From Pseudomonadota bacterium (lineage in GTDB: Bacteria; Pseudomonadota; Gammaproteobacteria; Burkholderiales; Chitinibacteraceae), in the NCBI GenBank assembly GCA_018261735.1, contig JAGTRM010000004.1, positions 62,001 through 126,000 of the forward strand: DNA of 64,000 nt, in the 5' to 3' direction. The notes beneath the pieces were generated by a model. That model did no database searches. It was not told the DNA's origin and saw nothing but the letters and a program-made list of their open reading frames with translations. This document shows positions 1-8,410 of the stretch, in pieces; the first letter of the stretch is position 1, and every line of letters starts with the position of its first letter. Made by a program: the position numbers and the translations under genes.

Positions 1-904
1 TTTTGATTTCCGCAAACATCTGGCTGCCGAGAGCCAGCCGTTTGAAGTCGTCGCAGAACGCCAGGTGGGCTGGAGCGAACTGCCGTGGGTTTCCATTTTC
101 CTGTGGCTGAGCCTGCTGGCCGTGGCGCTGGCGGGTTTGCGCAGTGTATTGAAGCAGCGTGATGAACGTCGCCGGGCGCAAGAGCTTCTGCGCCTGGGGC
201 AGGTAGCCCGCTTGAATACGCTGGGCGAATTGGCTGCGGGGCTTGCGCACGAATTGAATCAGCCCCTGACTGCCGTACTCGCCAGCACGCAGGCGGCGCG
301 CCGATTGCTCGATGACGATGAGCCGGATCTGGCCACCGCACGGACGGCGATGCAGCAGGCGGCGGAACAGTCGCGGCGCGCCTCGGACGTGCTGGGCCGG
401 CTGCGCCGCACCGTCGAGCGCCCCGATCTCTCCGGCAATCAGCAGCAGCTCGATCTTCGCGCCGTGATCCGCGGTGTGCTGTACCTGCTGGAGCCCGAAT
501 GCCAGAAACGTCTGGTGATACCGGTGCAGGAAATTCCGGCCGATCTGCCGGCAATTTGCGCCGATCCGGTGGCGCTGGAGCAGATCCTTCACAACCTGTT
601 GATGAACGCATTGCAGGCGCTGGAGCAGGTTCCGCCGCGCGAGCGCCGGCTCACGCTGCGCGTATGCCAAGAGCAAGCCCGCTGGATATTGAGGATTGAA
701 GACAGCGGACCGGGTATCGCGCCAGATGTGCTTCCCCGCCTGTTCGAGCCATTTTTCACCACGCGCAATAATGGCTTGGGATTGGGGCTTGGCTTGAGCG
801 AAACGCTGGCGATGAGCATGGGCGCGAGGATCGTTGCGGAGAATATCTCGCCGCGCGGCGCCCGCTTCAGCCTGATTCTGCCCGATGAAAAGGCCCCCTC
901 ATGA
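1..904 (+). CDS. Sensor histidine kinase, C-terminal part (5' end outside window)
   Basis: The reading frame is open from the first bases of the window, so the gene begins upstream; an internal GTG at 65 is not a convincing start. What remains is one membrane segment (about codons 22-45 of the visible part), a dimerisation/phosphoacceptor helix with the H-box GLAHELNQPLTA (phosphorylatable His at 248-250), and a HATPase domain with N-box (LLMNALQAL), DSGPGIA and a glycine-rich G2 region (GLGLGLGL). It should autophosphorylate and pass phosphate to the FixJ-type regulator that overlaps its stop by 4 bp. The sensory domain is not visible, so the signal is unknown. The family assignment is firm. 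Confidence 0.9.
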   Translation, partial: FDFRKHLAAESQPFEVVAERQVGWSELPWVSIFLWLSLLAVALAGLRSVLKQRDERRRAQELLRLGQVARLNTLGELAAGLAHELNQPLTAVLASTQAARRLLDDDEPDLATARTAMQQAAEQSRRASDVLGRLRRTVERPDLSGNQQQLDLRAVIRGVLYLLEPECQKRLVIPVQEIPADLPAICADPVALEQILHNLLMNALQALEQVPPRERRLTLRVCQEQARWILRIEDSGPGIAPDVLPRLFEPFFTTRNNGLGLGLGLSETLAMSMGARIVAENISPRGARFSLILPDEKAPS

Positions 905-1527
905 CCCGACTGCTTTCCCCGCTGATACACCTGATCGACGACGACGAAGCGGTGCGCACAAGCCTTGCGCTACTGATCGGCACGGTCGGCCTGCGCGTGG
1001 AGTGTTGGGCCGATCCGCAGAATTTCATCGCGCAGTTCGATCGCCAGAGTATCGGCGCCATCGTGCTCGATGTGCGCATGCCCGGCATCAGCGGATTGAC
1101 GGTGCTCGAAACGCTGATGGCGCAACAGGTGGATCAGCCCGTGATCCTGCTGACCGGCCACGGCACGGTCGATATGTGTCGGCGCGCCTTCAAGGCCGGT
1201 GCGGCGGAATTTCTGGAAAAACCGGTGAATGATGAGCTGCTGCTGGAAACCTTGCAGCAGGCCGTGCGCCAGCATGTGCGCCTGCGCGAACGCAGCGAGG
1301 CCAGCCGCGAAGCGCGCGAACGCTATCTGCAGTTGTCCGAACGCGAGCGCGAAGTGCTCGGCCTGATCGTTGCCGGACTGACCAACAAGGAAATCGGCCG
1401 CGCGCTCGGCCTGTCGCCGCGCACGGTCGAAACCCACCGTGCGCACCTCTTTGCCAAGCTGGAAGTCGAATCGCTGGCACAGTTGATTCGGCAGTTTGCC
1501 GAGTTGACCGAATCGCCTGCCGGTTGA
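901..1527 (+). CDS. FixJ/NarL-type two-component response regulator
   Basis: A 208-residue protein with an N-terminal receiver domain (about 8-125; acidic pocket D13-D15, phosphoacceptor D57 in LDVRMPG, conserved T/S and K in LLTGHG and LEKPV) and a C-terminal LuxR-type helix-turn-helix (about 143-200; LSEREREVLGLIVAG ... NKEIGRALGLSPRTVETHR). It overlaps the upstream kinase gene by the ATGA stop-start, so the two are translationally coupled partners. The receiver and HTH resemble the FixJ/TodT/StyR group. The most obvious nearby target is the secreted GlcG-like gene 150 bp downstream, but no binding site could be defined; that link is inference. Confidence 0.93.
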   Translation: MTRLLSPLIHLIDDDEAVRTSLALLIGTVGLRVECWADPQNFIAQFDRQSIGAIVLDVRMPGISGLTVLETLMAQQVDQPVILLTGHGTVDMCRRAFKAGAAEFLEKPVNDELLLETLQQAVRQHVRLRERSEASREARERYLQLSEREREVLGLIVAGLTNKEIGRALGLSPRTVETHRAHLFAKLEVESLAQLIRQFAELTESPAG

Positions 1528-1684
1528 TATCTATTGCGACGTCGGTCGCGCCCCAGTCACTCAGTAGTTATACGGATGTCACCACGTAGCCGCACGAATG
1601 GTGGCACCCGCTCGGCCGGCTTAAAGTTTCCTCACGGTTTGCACAGTGCTGAACCAGCCAATTCAACCCCTGAGGAGAACACAT

Positions 1685-2176
1685 ATGTCCACGCTTGCTT
1701 TCAAACTTTCCGCCCTCGCGCTGCTTGCCACCGCCGCTGCGGCACAGGCTCAAGTTCGCACCGAAAAGAATATGTCGCTGGAGCTCGCCAACCAGATCGC
1801 TTCGGCCGGCGTTGCCGCCTGCATGGCCAATGGTTACGCCGTGGCAGTCACGGTGGTCGATCGCGCCGGTGGCGTGCGGGCGGTACAGCGTGCCGACAAC
1901 GCCGGCCCGCACACGCTCGCGGCCAGCCAGCAAAAGGCCTATACCGCCGCTTCTGCCAAGAACAATACGCAGGCCATGATGGAAGGCGCCCAGAAAACGC
2001 CGGGTGCGGCCAATCTCGTGCATATCCCGGGATTCCTGCTGTTGGGCGGCGGAGTGCCGGTCAAGGTGGGCAATGAAGTGATCGGCGCGGTGGGGATTGG
2101 CGGTGCGCCCGGTGGCCATCTCGACGATCAGTGCGCCAACATGGCGCTCGACAAGGTCAAGGATTTGCTGCGGTAA
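1685..2176 (+). CDS. Secreted GlcG/HbpS-family (DUF336) protein
   Basis: The start at ATG 1685 is chosen because a GAGGAG ribosome site lies just upstream and it gives a clean signal peptide (MSTLAFKLSALALLATAAAA, cleaved near AQAQ). The mature 140 or so residues are the GlcG/HbpS fold: AVAVTVVDRAGGVRAVQR, a central AAxKA-type helix, then GGVPVK and IGAVGIGGAPGGHLDD. Family members include the haem-binding HbpS of Streptomyces, which acts with a two-component system, and GlcG proteins near glycolate or aromatic catabolism genes. Its position directly after a kinase-regulator pair suggests an extracytoplasmic accessory of that system, but ligand binding cannot be read from the sequence. Confidence 0.88.
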   Translation: MSTLAFKLSALALLATAAAAQAQVRTEKNMSLELANQIASAGVAACMANGYAVAVTVVDRAGGVRAVQRADNAGPHTLAASQQKAYTAASAKNNTQAMMEGAQKTPGAANLVHIPGFLLLGGGVPVKVGNEVIGAVGIGGAPGGHLDDQCANMALDKVKDLLR

Positions 2177-2223
2177 CTCGCGACGGGGGCGGCCGCGCCC
2201 CTTATCTGCTTTGCCGGGAGGTG

Positions 2224-2946
2224 ATGATGATGTCGATCCGTTTTTCCATGCCGCGTATTTCATTTCTTGCGTTTATCGCATGTGCCCTGCTGAGTGGGCT
2301 GATCGCAGTATCGGCTATGGCTCAGGTCGCGCCCACCGTTGCAGAGGCGGCGGCCTATCGCGGACTGCATGCTGCTGCTCACAAAGGCGATGCAATCCAG
2401 ATCGAACGCCTGCTGGCTGCGGGTGCCAACCCGAATGTAACCGACAGCCATGGCCGTACACCCGTCCACGTTGCCACCTTTGCCGGCCAGCGCGCGGCTT
2501 TACGTGCGCTGGCCAAAGGCGGGGCCAATCTGGAGATTCTGGAAAATGATCGTTATGACGCGGTCACCATTGCCGCGGTCAATAACGATGAAGAGACCTT
2601 GCGCCTGCTGCTCTCGCTCGGTGCCAGTGCCCGGCTGACCACCAGTCGTTACGAAGGCACGGCACTGATTGCGGCCGCGCATCTGGGTCATGCCGGCGTG
2701 GTCAAACAATTGATCGCAGCCGGGGCGCCGCTGGACCATGTGAACAATCTGCACTGGACCGCGCTGATCGAGGCCATCGTGCTGGGCGATGGGGGCAAGC
2801 GCCATGTGGAAACCGTTCGCGCCTTGGTGCAGGCCGGGGCCTCCCTGAAACTCACCGACCGGCAAGGGTTTACGCCGCTCGCTTTGGCGCGTGCGCGTGG
2901 CTTTGCCGAGATCGTGAAGATTCTCGAAGATGCCGGAGCGCCCTGA
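2224..2946 (+). CDS. Exported ankyrin-repeat protein
   Basis: Three consecutive ATGs (2224, 2227, 2230) follow a GGGAGG ribosome site at 2216-2221; spacing favours 2227 or 2230. The N-terminus is a signal peptide or anchor (MPRISFLAFIACALLSGLIAV, then SAMAQ as a likely cleavage site). The rest is about five to six ankyrin repeats, seen in RGLHAAAHKGD, IERLLAAGANPNVTDSHGRTPVHVA, DAVTIAAVNNDEETLRLLLSLGA, TALIAAAHLGHAGVVKQLIAAGA and GFTPLALARARGFAEIVKIL. Periplasmic ankyrin proteins of this size occur in many proteobacteria, sometimes beside catalase genes (AnkB); no such neighbour exists here. Function is unknown beyond protein binding. Confidence 0.85.
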   Translation: MMMSIRFSMPRISFLAFIACALLSGLIAVSAMAQVAPTVAEAAAYRGLHAAAHKGDAIQIERLLAAGANPNVTDSHGRTPVHVATFAGQRAALRALAKGGANLEILENDRYDAVTIAAVNNDEETLRLLLSLGASARLTTSRYEGTALIAAAHLGHAGVVKQLIAAGAPLDHVNNLHWTALIEAIVLGDGGKRHVETVRALVQAGASLKLTDRQGFTPLALARARGFAEIVKILEDAGAP

Positions 2947-3087
2947 ATCAGCGAGTTGCCGCCTGACTCGATAAGCCCTTGATTCCTGTTGCGGCAGAGG
3001 AATCCTGATCTAGTGTCAGAAAAGGCTTGCCGCTATTTTGGAGTTTTCAGTTGCCCGGCAAGCCCGCATGCCAAACAGGAGGAAAAC

Positions 3088-3738
3088 GTGAAAAATTCAA
3101 TTGTTATCTCAGTGATCACCGCCTTGTTTTTGGTTGGCTGCGCATCCAACCCTTTCCAGGGTGAACACGGAAAAGCCGCCACCGGCGCCGCGGTGGGCGC
3201 AGGAAGCGGCGCAATCTTGGGTAGCGTGGTTTCCGGCCGGGGCGATCATGGCAAAGGTGCGGTGCTGGGTGCGGTGATCGGCGCGACGCTGGGTGGCCTG
3301 GTTGGCAACCAGATGGATAAGCAGGAAAGAGAATTGCGGCGCCAGATGGAAGGCACCGGCGTGGAAGTCAAACGCGAAGGCGATACCCTGCGCTTGCAGG
3401 CTCCCGCCAATATCACTTTCGATACCAACCGTGCGGACGTTCGACCGCAATTCCAGCCGGTGCTGGATCAGCTGGCAGGCAGTATCAACCAGTATCCGGG
3501 CACGGTGGTGCAGATCGAGGGGCATACCGATTCTGTGGGGGCAGCCGCGTATAACCAAACGTTGTCGGAAAACCGTGCCCAGAGCGTTCGCAGCTATTTG
3601 ATCCAGCGTGGCGTGGCGTCCAACCGCCTGCAGGCCATTGGCTATGGCCTTACTCGCCCGATCGCGGACAATGCCACTGCCGAGGGGCGCGCCCAAAACC
3701 GGCGAGTCGAGGTCTTGATCGTTCCTGTCGCCCTGTAA
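3088..3738 (+). CDS. OmpA-family lipoprotein with glycine-zipper segment (YiaD-like)
   Basis: The start is GTG 3088, preceded at ideal distance by a perfect AGGAGG (3077-3082). The 216-residue product begins with a lipoprotein signal ending in the lipobox LVGC (Cys18). Residues about 30-80 are Gly/Ala-rich (GAAVGAGSGAILG, GAVLGAVIGATLGGLVG), a glycine-zipper type membrane segment. The C-terminal half is an OmpA domain that binds peptidoglycan: ITFDTNRADVRP, IEGHTDSVG, NQTLSENRAQSV, GYGLTRPIADN, NRRVEVLI. The product is an envelope protein tethering outer membrane to cell wall, of the YiaD type. It stands alone, convergent with norR. Confidence 0.92.
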   Translation: MKNSIVISVITALFLVGCASNPFQGEHGKAATGAAVGAGSGAILGSVVSGRGDHGKGAVLGAVIGATLGGLVGNQMDKQERELRRQMEGTGVEVKREGDTLRLQAPANITFDTNRADVRPQFQPVLDQLAGSINQYPGTVVQIEGHTDSVGAAAYNQTLSENRAQSVRSYLIQRGVASNRLQAIGYGLTRPIADNATAEGRAQNRRVEVLIVPVAL

Positions 3739-3767
3739 CGGTGTGACCGGGGCTTCCGGCCTGTCCG

Positions 3768-5321
3768 TTACCCCTTCAAGCCCAAACGCCGGGAAAGCTT
3801 GTGCAGGTTACTGGCGTCGATCCCCAAAGCGCGCGCGGCATTGGCCCAGTTACCCTGGCATTGCGCCAGGGTTTGCCGGATCAGCTGGCGCTGATAGGCA
3901 TCGACTGCGGTCTTGAGTGGAACGCCTTCAGTTACCGCTGAAGGCGTTTCAGCATTGTTGACCGCCGGGGGTTGAAGCAACGTCAACGGCGCATGCGTCA
4001 GATCCAGATCCAGGTGTTCCGGCTCCAGCGTGACGATTTCCGTGCGCTTGGCACCGCGGCTGACCGCGCGCAGTGCGGCCCGGCTGATCACGTGTTCCAG
4101 CTCGCGTACATTGCCGGGCCAGGTATACGCGCACAGCGCCAGTTCCGCTTCCACCGAGAGCCGCAGGCTGCGCACGCCAAGGCGGGTGCGGTTCAGTTCC
4201 AGAAAACTGCCGGCCAGCAGGAGCACATCGTTGCCGCGTTCGCGCAAGGGCGGAATCAATACCGGGTAGACGGACAAGCGGTGGTAGAGGTCGGCGCGGA
4301 AATGGCCTTCGCGCACCCGGTCATGCAGTTGACGATTGGTGGCGGCCACGATACGCACATTGACCTTGTGCGGCTGGTCGGCGCCCAGGCGCTGGATTTC
4401 ACCGTTCTGCAGGGTGCGCAGCAGTTTGGCCTGTACCGGTAGCGGCAGCTCTCCGACTTCGTCCAGAAACAGCGTGCCCCCCTCGGCCGCTTCGATCCGT
4501 CCGGCCCGCTCGCCAATCGCGCCGGAAAAAGCGCCTTTAACGTGGCCGAACAACTCGCTTTCGGCCAGCGATTCGGGCAAGGCAGCGCAATTGACCTGAA
4601 CCAGCGGCCCGGTCTTGCGGCGCGATGCCCGGTGCAATCGCCGTGCAAACAATTCCTTGCCCACGCCGGTTTCGCCCAGCAGCAAGACCGGTAACTCGGA
4701 ATCGGCGACGATATCCAATTCCTGCAACAAGCCTTGCAGTTGCGGGCTTTGCCCGATGATTTCCACTTCGCCGGACGCACCTGCCACATGGGTGAGTGTT
4801 TCTTGCTCGGCCCGGCCAGCGCGCAGGCTGCGGTTTTCTTCCTCAAGCCGGGTCAGCCGGACGGCGGTTTCGATGATCAGCGCCATATGGACCAGCTCTT
4901 CGCTGGCCTTCTCGCCGAAAACATCGCCGCTTAGCGCATCCAGTGTCATCGCGCCCCACAATTTGCCTTCCAGGTAAAGACTGATTCCCATGCAATCGTG
5001 TACCGGCAGCGGTTCCCCCAGATGGTTATCGAGCAGGCCGTCATAGGGATCGGGCAGGGTACTGCCGGGTGGAAAGCGCACTGGTGCCCGGCTCGCCAAA
5101 ATCGCGGACAGGCGTGGGTGTTGCGCCACGACGAAACGGCGCCCCAGCGTTTCGCGTGCCAAACCTTCAACCGCCAACGGGCATAGGGTATCGCCTTCCA
5201 CTTTCAGCAGACCTACGGCACCGCAGTTGAAATGCATGCGCAGTGCGCTGACCAGTCGCTGCAAGCGTACTGCCCGAGGCAATTCGGTGACCAGATCGGC
5301 CAACAGCAAGGTATCCATCAT
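3768..5321 (-). CDS. norR: Nitric oxide-responsive sigma-54 activator NorR
   Basis: The order is GAF domain (about 5-165), AAA+ domain (about 190-425; Walker A GETGVGKE, Walker B GGTLFLDEVGE, arginine-finger region FRADLYHRL) and a Fis-type helix-turn-helix at the end (NWANAARALGIDASNLHKLSRRLG). The GAF domain keeps counterparts of the residues that hold the NO-sensing non-haem iron in E. coli NorR: R in HPRL, both D in PDPYDG, C in HDCMG and D in TLDAL. The sigma-54 contact loop reads GAFSGA, not the usual GAFTGA. Start codons at 5336, 5321 and 5318 are in frame; 5321 fits the family and places the proximal NorR box just upstream. It is divergent from ric, its expected target. Confidence 0.95.
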   Translation of the reverse strand: MMDTLLLADLVTELPRAVRLQRLVSALRMHFNCGAVGLLKVEGDTLCPLAVEGLARETLGRRFVVAQHPRLSAILASRAPVRFPPGSTLPDPYDGLLDNHLGEPLPVHDCMGISLYLEGKLWGAMTLDALSGDVFGEKASEELVHMALIIETAVRLTRLEEENRSLRAGRAEQETLTHVAGASGEVEIIGQSPQLQGLLQELDIVADSELPVLLLGETGVGKELFARRLHRASRRKTGPLVQVNCAALPESLAESELFGHVKGAFSGAIGERAGRIEAAEGGTLFLDEVGELPLPVQAKLLRTLQNGEIQRLGADQPHKVNVRIVAATNRQLHDRVREGHFRADLYHRLSVYPVLIPPLRERGNDVLLLAGSFLELNRTRLGVRSLRLSVEAELALCAYTWPGNVRELEHVISRAALRAVSRGAKRTEIVTLEPEHLDLDLTHAPLTLLQPPAVNNAETPSAVTEGVPLKTAVDAYQRQLIRQTLAQCQGNWANAARALGIDASNLHKLSRRLGLKG

Positions 5322-5379
5322 GGTAAATACAACCATTGTGAGGTATTAAATACCTTTCAATGATAAGGTAAAAACAACC
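5322..5379. promoter_or_regulatory. Three NorR-binding boxes (GGT-N7-ACC)
   Basis: Three copies of GGT-N7-ACC lie at 5322-5334, 5342-5354 and 5367-5379. The middle one is a perfect palindrome (AGGTATTAAATACCT, 5341-5355). The spacing is 20 and 25 bp. GGT-N7-ACC is the known core of NorR enhancer sites, which usually occur as three copies. Centres fall at about -118, -98 and -73 from the predicted ric start site, the expected distance for a sigma-54 enhancer. The leftmost box abuts the norR start codon and may also autoregulate norR. Confidence 0.88.
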
Positions 5380-5419
5380 ATTAATAAAATAATTCTTTCA
5401 AAATCAGGGTGTTGAATTC

Positions 5420-5435
5420 TGGCATGGCGATTGCA
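5420..5435 (+). promoter_or_regulatory. Sigma-54 promoter of ric
   Basis: TGGCATGGCGATTGCA matches the sigma-54 consensus TGGCACG-N4-TTGCA with one mismatch and has the invariant GG-N10-GC spacing (GG 5421-5422, GC 5433-5434). Transcription should begin near 5446, about 30 bases before the ric start codon. Confidence 0.9.
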
Positions 5436-5475
5436 ATAGATCAGGCGTTACTCACTCACTAATAGGATTACCGCC

Positions 5476-6153
5476 ATGAGCCTGCTCGAACAACCCATCG
5501 GCCAAATTGCTTGCGCACTGCCGGGCGCTACCCGTGTCTTTCATAACCACAAACTCGACTTCTGCTGCGGCGGTCACATTAGCCTGGGCGAAGCAGCGGC
5601 CAAGCGCGGCGTGGATACGCAAGCGCTGCTGGCTGAACTTGCTGCGCTGCAAGCTCAGGACGCTTCCGGGCGCGACTGGAGAGAAGCTCCTGTACCCGAG
5701 TTGATCGAGCACATCCTGCGCCGTTTCCATGACCGGCATCGTGAACAATTGCCCGAGGTCATCCGTCTTGCGCTGCGGGTGGAAGCGGTGCACGGCGACC
5801 GGCCGGATTGCCCGGTGGGTCTGGCCGATCTCTTGGAAATCATGCAGCAGGAACTGACCAACCACATGATGAAAGAAGAGCAGATCCTGTTCCCCATGCT
5901 GTTGCGCGGCAACGATAGCACGGCACAAGCCCCGATCTCGATGATGCGCTTCGAGCATGACCAGCATGGCGAGGTGCTCGAAGAGTTGGCGAGCCTTACC
6001 AACGATCTGGTGCACCCGGTGGATGCCTGCAATACCTGGCGTGCGCTGTATGCCGGGCTGATCCAGTTGCGCGAAGACCTGATGCAGCATATCCATCTGG
6101 AAAACAACGTGTTGTTCCTCAATGCGGAGCGCTCTGCTGCGGGCCAAGCGTAA
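5476..6153 (+). CDS. ric: Iron-sulfur cluster repair di-iron protein (Ric/YtfE/ScdA)
   Basis: A 225-residue Ric-family protein. It has an N-terminal ScdA-type domain with the DFCCGG motif (near residues 28-33) and a C-terminal hemerythrin-like domain whose His and Glu residues ([54 protein letters not shown]) form the di-iron site. Ric proteins restore iron-sulfur centres damaged by nitric oxide or peroxide. The upstream sigma-54 promoter and NorR boxes, and divergent norR, make NO induction near certain. Length matches E. coli YtfE (220). Confidence 0.96.
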   Translation: MSLLEQPIGQIACALPGATRVFHNHKLDFCCGGHISLGEAAAKRGVDTQALLAELAALQAQDASGRDWREAPVPELIEHILRRFHDRHREQLPEVIRLALRVEAVHGDRPDCPVGLADLLEIMQQELTNHMMKEEQILFPMLLRGNDSTAQAPISMMRFEHDQHGEVLEELASLTNDLVHPVDACNTWRALYAGLIQLREDLMQHIHLENNVLFLNAERSAAGQA

Positions 6154-6215
6154 ATTCTGACAGCCCCGGCCGGCAGGCTGGGGGTGTATTTGCAACTGCT
6201 GGTGTTAGGAAACAC

Positions 6216-7304
6216 ATGTTTGGAATGAGTTCAAAACAGAAGCTGGCAACTGCTATGCAGGAAAACGAGCAACTGCGAGCCGGACAGGCCAACTTGCAGG
6301 CTCGGTTCGTGCAGCTTGAAGCCGAGAATGTCCGCTTGCAGGAAGCGCTTGCGCAGCAGGCAGAAAAGGAGCGCTTTCATCGCGGCATGTTTGCCAATCT
6401 GGCTAATTTCGGCCAGTCGCTCGACGGGCTGGGCAATTCGTTTTCCGGGTTGGCCAGTGCCTTGAACCAGCAAAAATCTTCTGCCGTCGAAATGGCCGAG
6501 GAGTCCGGCAGCAGCCGCGCCGCACTTGCGCAGATGGCCGCAGACCTTGGCGTGTTGTTCGAACGGATGGAGCAGGCCTCGGCCAGTGTGGCCTCGCTGC
6601 ATGACCGTGCCAGCCAGATCGGCGGCATCATCCAGCTTATCAAGGAGGTGGCCGACCAGACCAACTTGCTGGCCCTGAACGCCGCGATCGAAGCCGCGCG
6701 TGCCGGCGAGCAGGGTCGCGGTTTTGCCGTGGTGGCTGATGAAGTCAGGAAATTGGCCGAACGCACCGCGCAGGCCACACGTGAAATCGCAGGCCTGGTC
6801 GGTCAGATTCAGGATCAGACCAGCCAGGTCAAGGATCTGATGGGGCAGGGCGCGGAAGAAGCGCAACATTGCAGCCAGGGTAGTCTGGCCGCTACCACCG
6901 GCATGCAACGTGTGCTGGATCGGGCGCAGAGCATGGAATCCGCGATCACCAAGGCGGCGCAGGTGTCTTATGTCGAACTGGCCAATCTGGAAGAGCTGGC
7001 ATTGAAACTGGAGGTCTACAAGGTTTGCATGGGGATTGCACCGTTCGGCGTCCGGGCGCTGCCAGCGGTGACCGATTGTCGCCTGGGACAGTGGTATTAC
7101 AGCGGCGATGGCAAAGAGGTCTTTTCCGGCAACGAAAAATTCCGCGCGATGGAGACGCCGCACAAGGCCGTGCATGACAAGGCACAACAGGCGCTGCAAC
7201 GCTTCCGGGAGAATGATTTAACCGGCGCGCTGGAATCGATTGCGGCAATGGAGCAGGCCAATCTGGAAGTGATGTCCGATATGGCGCAACTCGTCGAGAT
7301 ATAG
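6216..7304 (+). CDS. Soluble methyl-accepting chemotaxis protein with variant CZB domain
   Basis: A 362-residue cytoplasmic chemoreceptor without membrane segments. It has an N-terminal coiled coil (about 5-55), a signalling domain with the conserved hairpin tip ([22 protein letters not shown], about 144-165, continuing into [18 protein letters not shown]) and a C-terminal CZB zinc-binding domain (about 258-325). The CZB keeps Cys288 (DCRLGQWY) and the HxxxH pair (H316, H320), but the first zinc-ligand His is Glu260 ([10 protein letters not shown]). CZB receptors such as TlpD respond to oxidants and zinc. AGGA at 6207-6210 supports the start. It may share transcription with ric, 62 bp upstream. 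Confidence 0.93.
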   Translation: MFGMSSKQKLATAMQENEQLRAGQANLQARFVQLEAENVRLQEALAQQAEKERFHRGMFANLANFGQSLDGLGNSFSGLASALNQQKSSAVEMAEESGSSRAALAQMAADLGVLFERMEQASASVASLHDRASQIGGIIQLIKEVADQTNLLALNAAIEAARAGEQGRGFAVVADEVRKLAERTAQATREIAGLVGQIQDQTSQVKDLMGQGAEEAQHCSQGSLAATTGMQRVLDRAQSMESAITKAAQVSYVELANLEELALKLEVYKVCMGIAPFGVRALPAVTDCRLGQWYYSGDGKEVFSGNEKFRAMETPHKAVHDKAQQALQRFRENDLTGALESIAAMEQANLEVMSDMAQLVEI

Positions 7305-7332
7305 GAGTCGAGCTTTTGGGTGGACTCCATTG

Positions 7333-7370
7333 AAAATGGCCCCGAATATTGAATTCGGGGCCATTTTTTT
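7333..7370. terminator. Bidirectional rho-independent terminator
   Basis: A perfect 15-bp inverted repeat (7333-7347 with 7353-7367), loop of 5, flanked by A residues on the left and a T run on the right. It separates the convergent chemoreceptor gene and nagD. Confidence 0.95.
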
Positions 7371-7386
7371 AGAACTTCGTTGGGAC

Positions 7387-8160
7387 TTAAAGCGAGGCCA
7401 GATCGATCTCGCCGACGTTGTTGAATACATGGTCCGGACGGTACGGGAAGGTTTCCATGATTTCCGGGCTGGTCACGCCGGAGAGCACCAGTGCGGTGGT
7501 CATGCCCGCTTCCATGCCGCCCACGATATCGGTATCCATGCGATCGCCAACCATCACCGCGTTGTCCGGGTGCACGCCCAGCTTGCGCGTGGCGAGCGTC
7601 ATCATCAGGGCATTGGGCTTGCCGACGATATAGGGCTTCTTGCCGGTGGCTGCGGAAATCGCGGCGAGAATGGTGCCGGCTGCCGGTTCCATGCCGCCTT
7701 CCACCGGGTCGATCATGTCCGGATTGGTGCCGATGAACTTGGCGCCGTGGTCGATGAAACGCACGGCTTTTTTCAGTTGTTCATAGCCGAACGAGGTGGA
7801 CTTGGCCACGATCACGTAATCCGGGTTCGATTCGGAAATCGAGAAGCCCACGTTGTAAAGCTCGCTCATCAAGCCGCCGCCGCCGATCACGAAAGCCTTG
7901 GGCGTGGGTTTGCGGTTTTGCGCCTTGAGAAACATCGCCGTGGCCATGGCGGCGGTGATGAAATTGTCTTCGGTCAGGCCGTGGACGCCCATTTGCTCGA
8001 GCTTGAGCTTGAGGTCGATCGGGGTTTGTTCTGCGTTGTTGGTCAGGAACAGAAACGGTGTCTTGCTGGCAAGCAAGCGTTGTACGAAATCCTGGGCGCC
8101 CGGGATCAGTTGTTTGCCCCGGTAAATCACGCCGTCCATATCGGAAATGATGCTTTTCAT
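7387..8160 (-). CDS. nagD: HAD-family phosphatase, NagD
   Basis: A 257-residue HAD hydrolase of the NagD subfamily (E. coli NagD 250). Motif I is DMDGVIYRG, motif II is LTNN, the C2-type cap lies between, and the end has motif III/IV (GKPNALMM ... VMVGDRMDTDIVGGMEAGM). NagD dephosphorylates nucleoside monophosphates, with UMP preferred in E. coli, in the cytosol. No nag genes are nearby; it is a single-gene unit between the bidirectional terminator and the Anbu operon promoter region. Confidence 0.94.
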   Translation of the reverse strand: MKSIISDMDGVIYRGKQLIPGAQDFVQRLLASKTPFLFLTNNAEQTPIDLKLKLEQMGVHGLTEDNFITAAMATAMFLKAQNRKPTPKAFVIGGGGLMSELYNVGFSISESNPDYVIVAKSTSFGYEQLKKAVRFIDHGAKFIGTNPDMIDPVEGGMEPAAGTILAAISAATGKKPYIVGKPNALMMTLATRKLGVHPDNAVMVGDRMDTDIVGGMEAGMTTALVLSGVTSPEIMETFPYRPDHVFNNVGEIDLASL

Positions 8161-8268
8161 TGTGGTTTCTCCCTGTTTTAAAACTAGGCTGGAGTTTAGC
8201 GCCCCAGCCCTTTGGCTGTCATTTCAATAGCATGAATTGTGGCTGAATTAGCAGTGAATTGATCCAGC

Positions 8269-8285
8269 TGCACCATGCAGGCGCA
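8269..8285. promoter_or_regulatory. NtrC-like enhancer site
   Basis: TGCACC-N5-GGCGCA differs by one base from the NtrC consensus TGCACC-N5-GGTGCA. Its centre is about 108 bp before the predicted start at 8385, close to the classical position at glnA. No second good copy was found. Confidence 0.6.
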
Positions 8286-8358
8286 TGGTTTTCTGCAAGT
8301 AGGCGCGGCCTTGGTGCGTGGCGTTGACCGAACCTGCCGCTTTCACGTGCATGATGCG

Positions 8359-8374
8359 TGGCACGCTTCCTGCA
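8359..8374 (+). promoter_or_regulatory. Sigma-54 promoter of the Anbu operon
   Basis: TGGCACGCTTCCTGCA carries a perfect -24 element (TGGCACG), a -12 element CTGCA with one mismatch to TTGCA, and exact GG-N10-GC spacing (8360-8361, 8372-8373). The predicted start is near 8385, 26 bases before the first gene. Confidence 0.82.
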
Positions 8375-8410
8375 TTACGCAAGTGGTAATGATTCCGGAT
8401 TGCCCAAGCT

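Larger units (their letters stand above)
8161..8410. other. Regulatory interval upstream of the Anbu operon
   Basis: A 250-bp non-coding interval between divergent nagD and the ATP-grasp gene. It contains the NtrC-like palindrome at 8269-8285 and the sigma-54 promoter at 8359-8374; no further ORF is evident. Confidence 0.7.
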
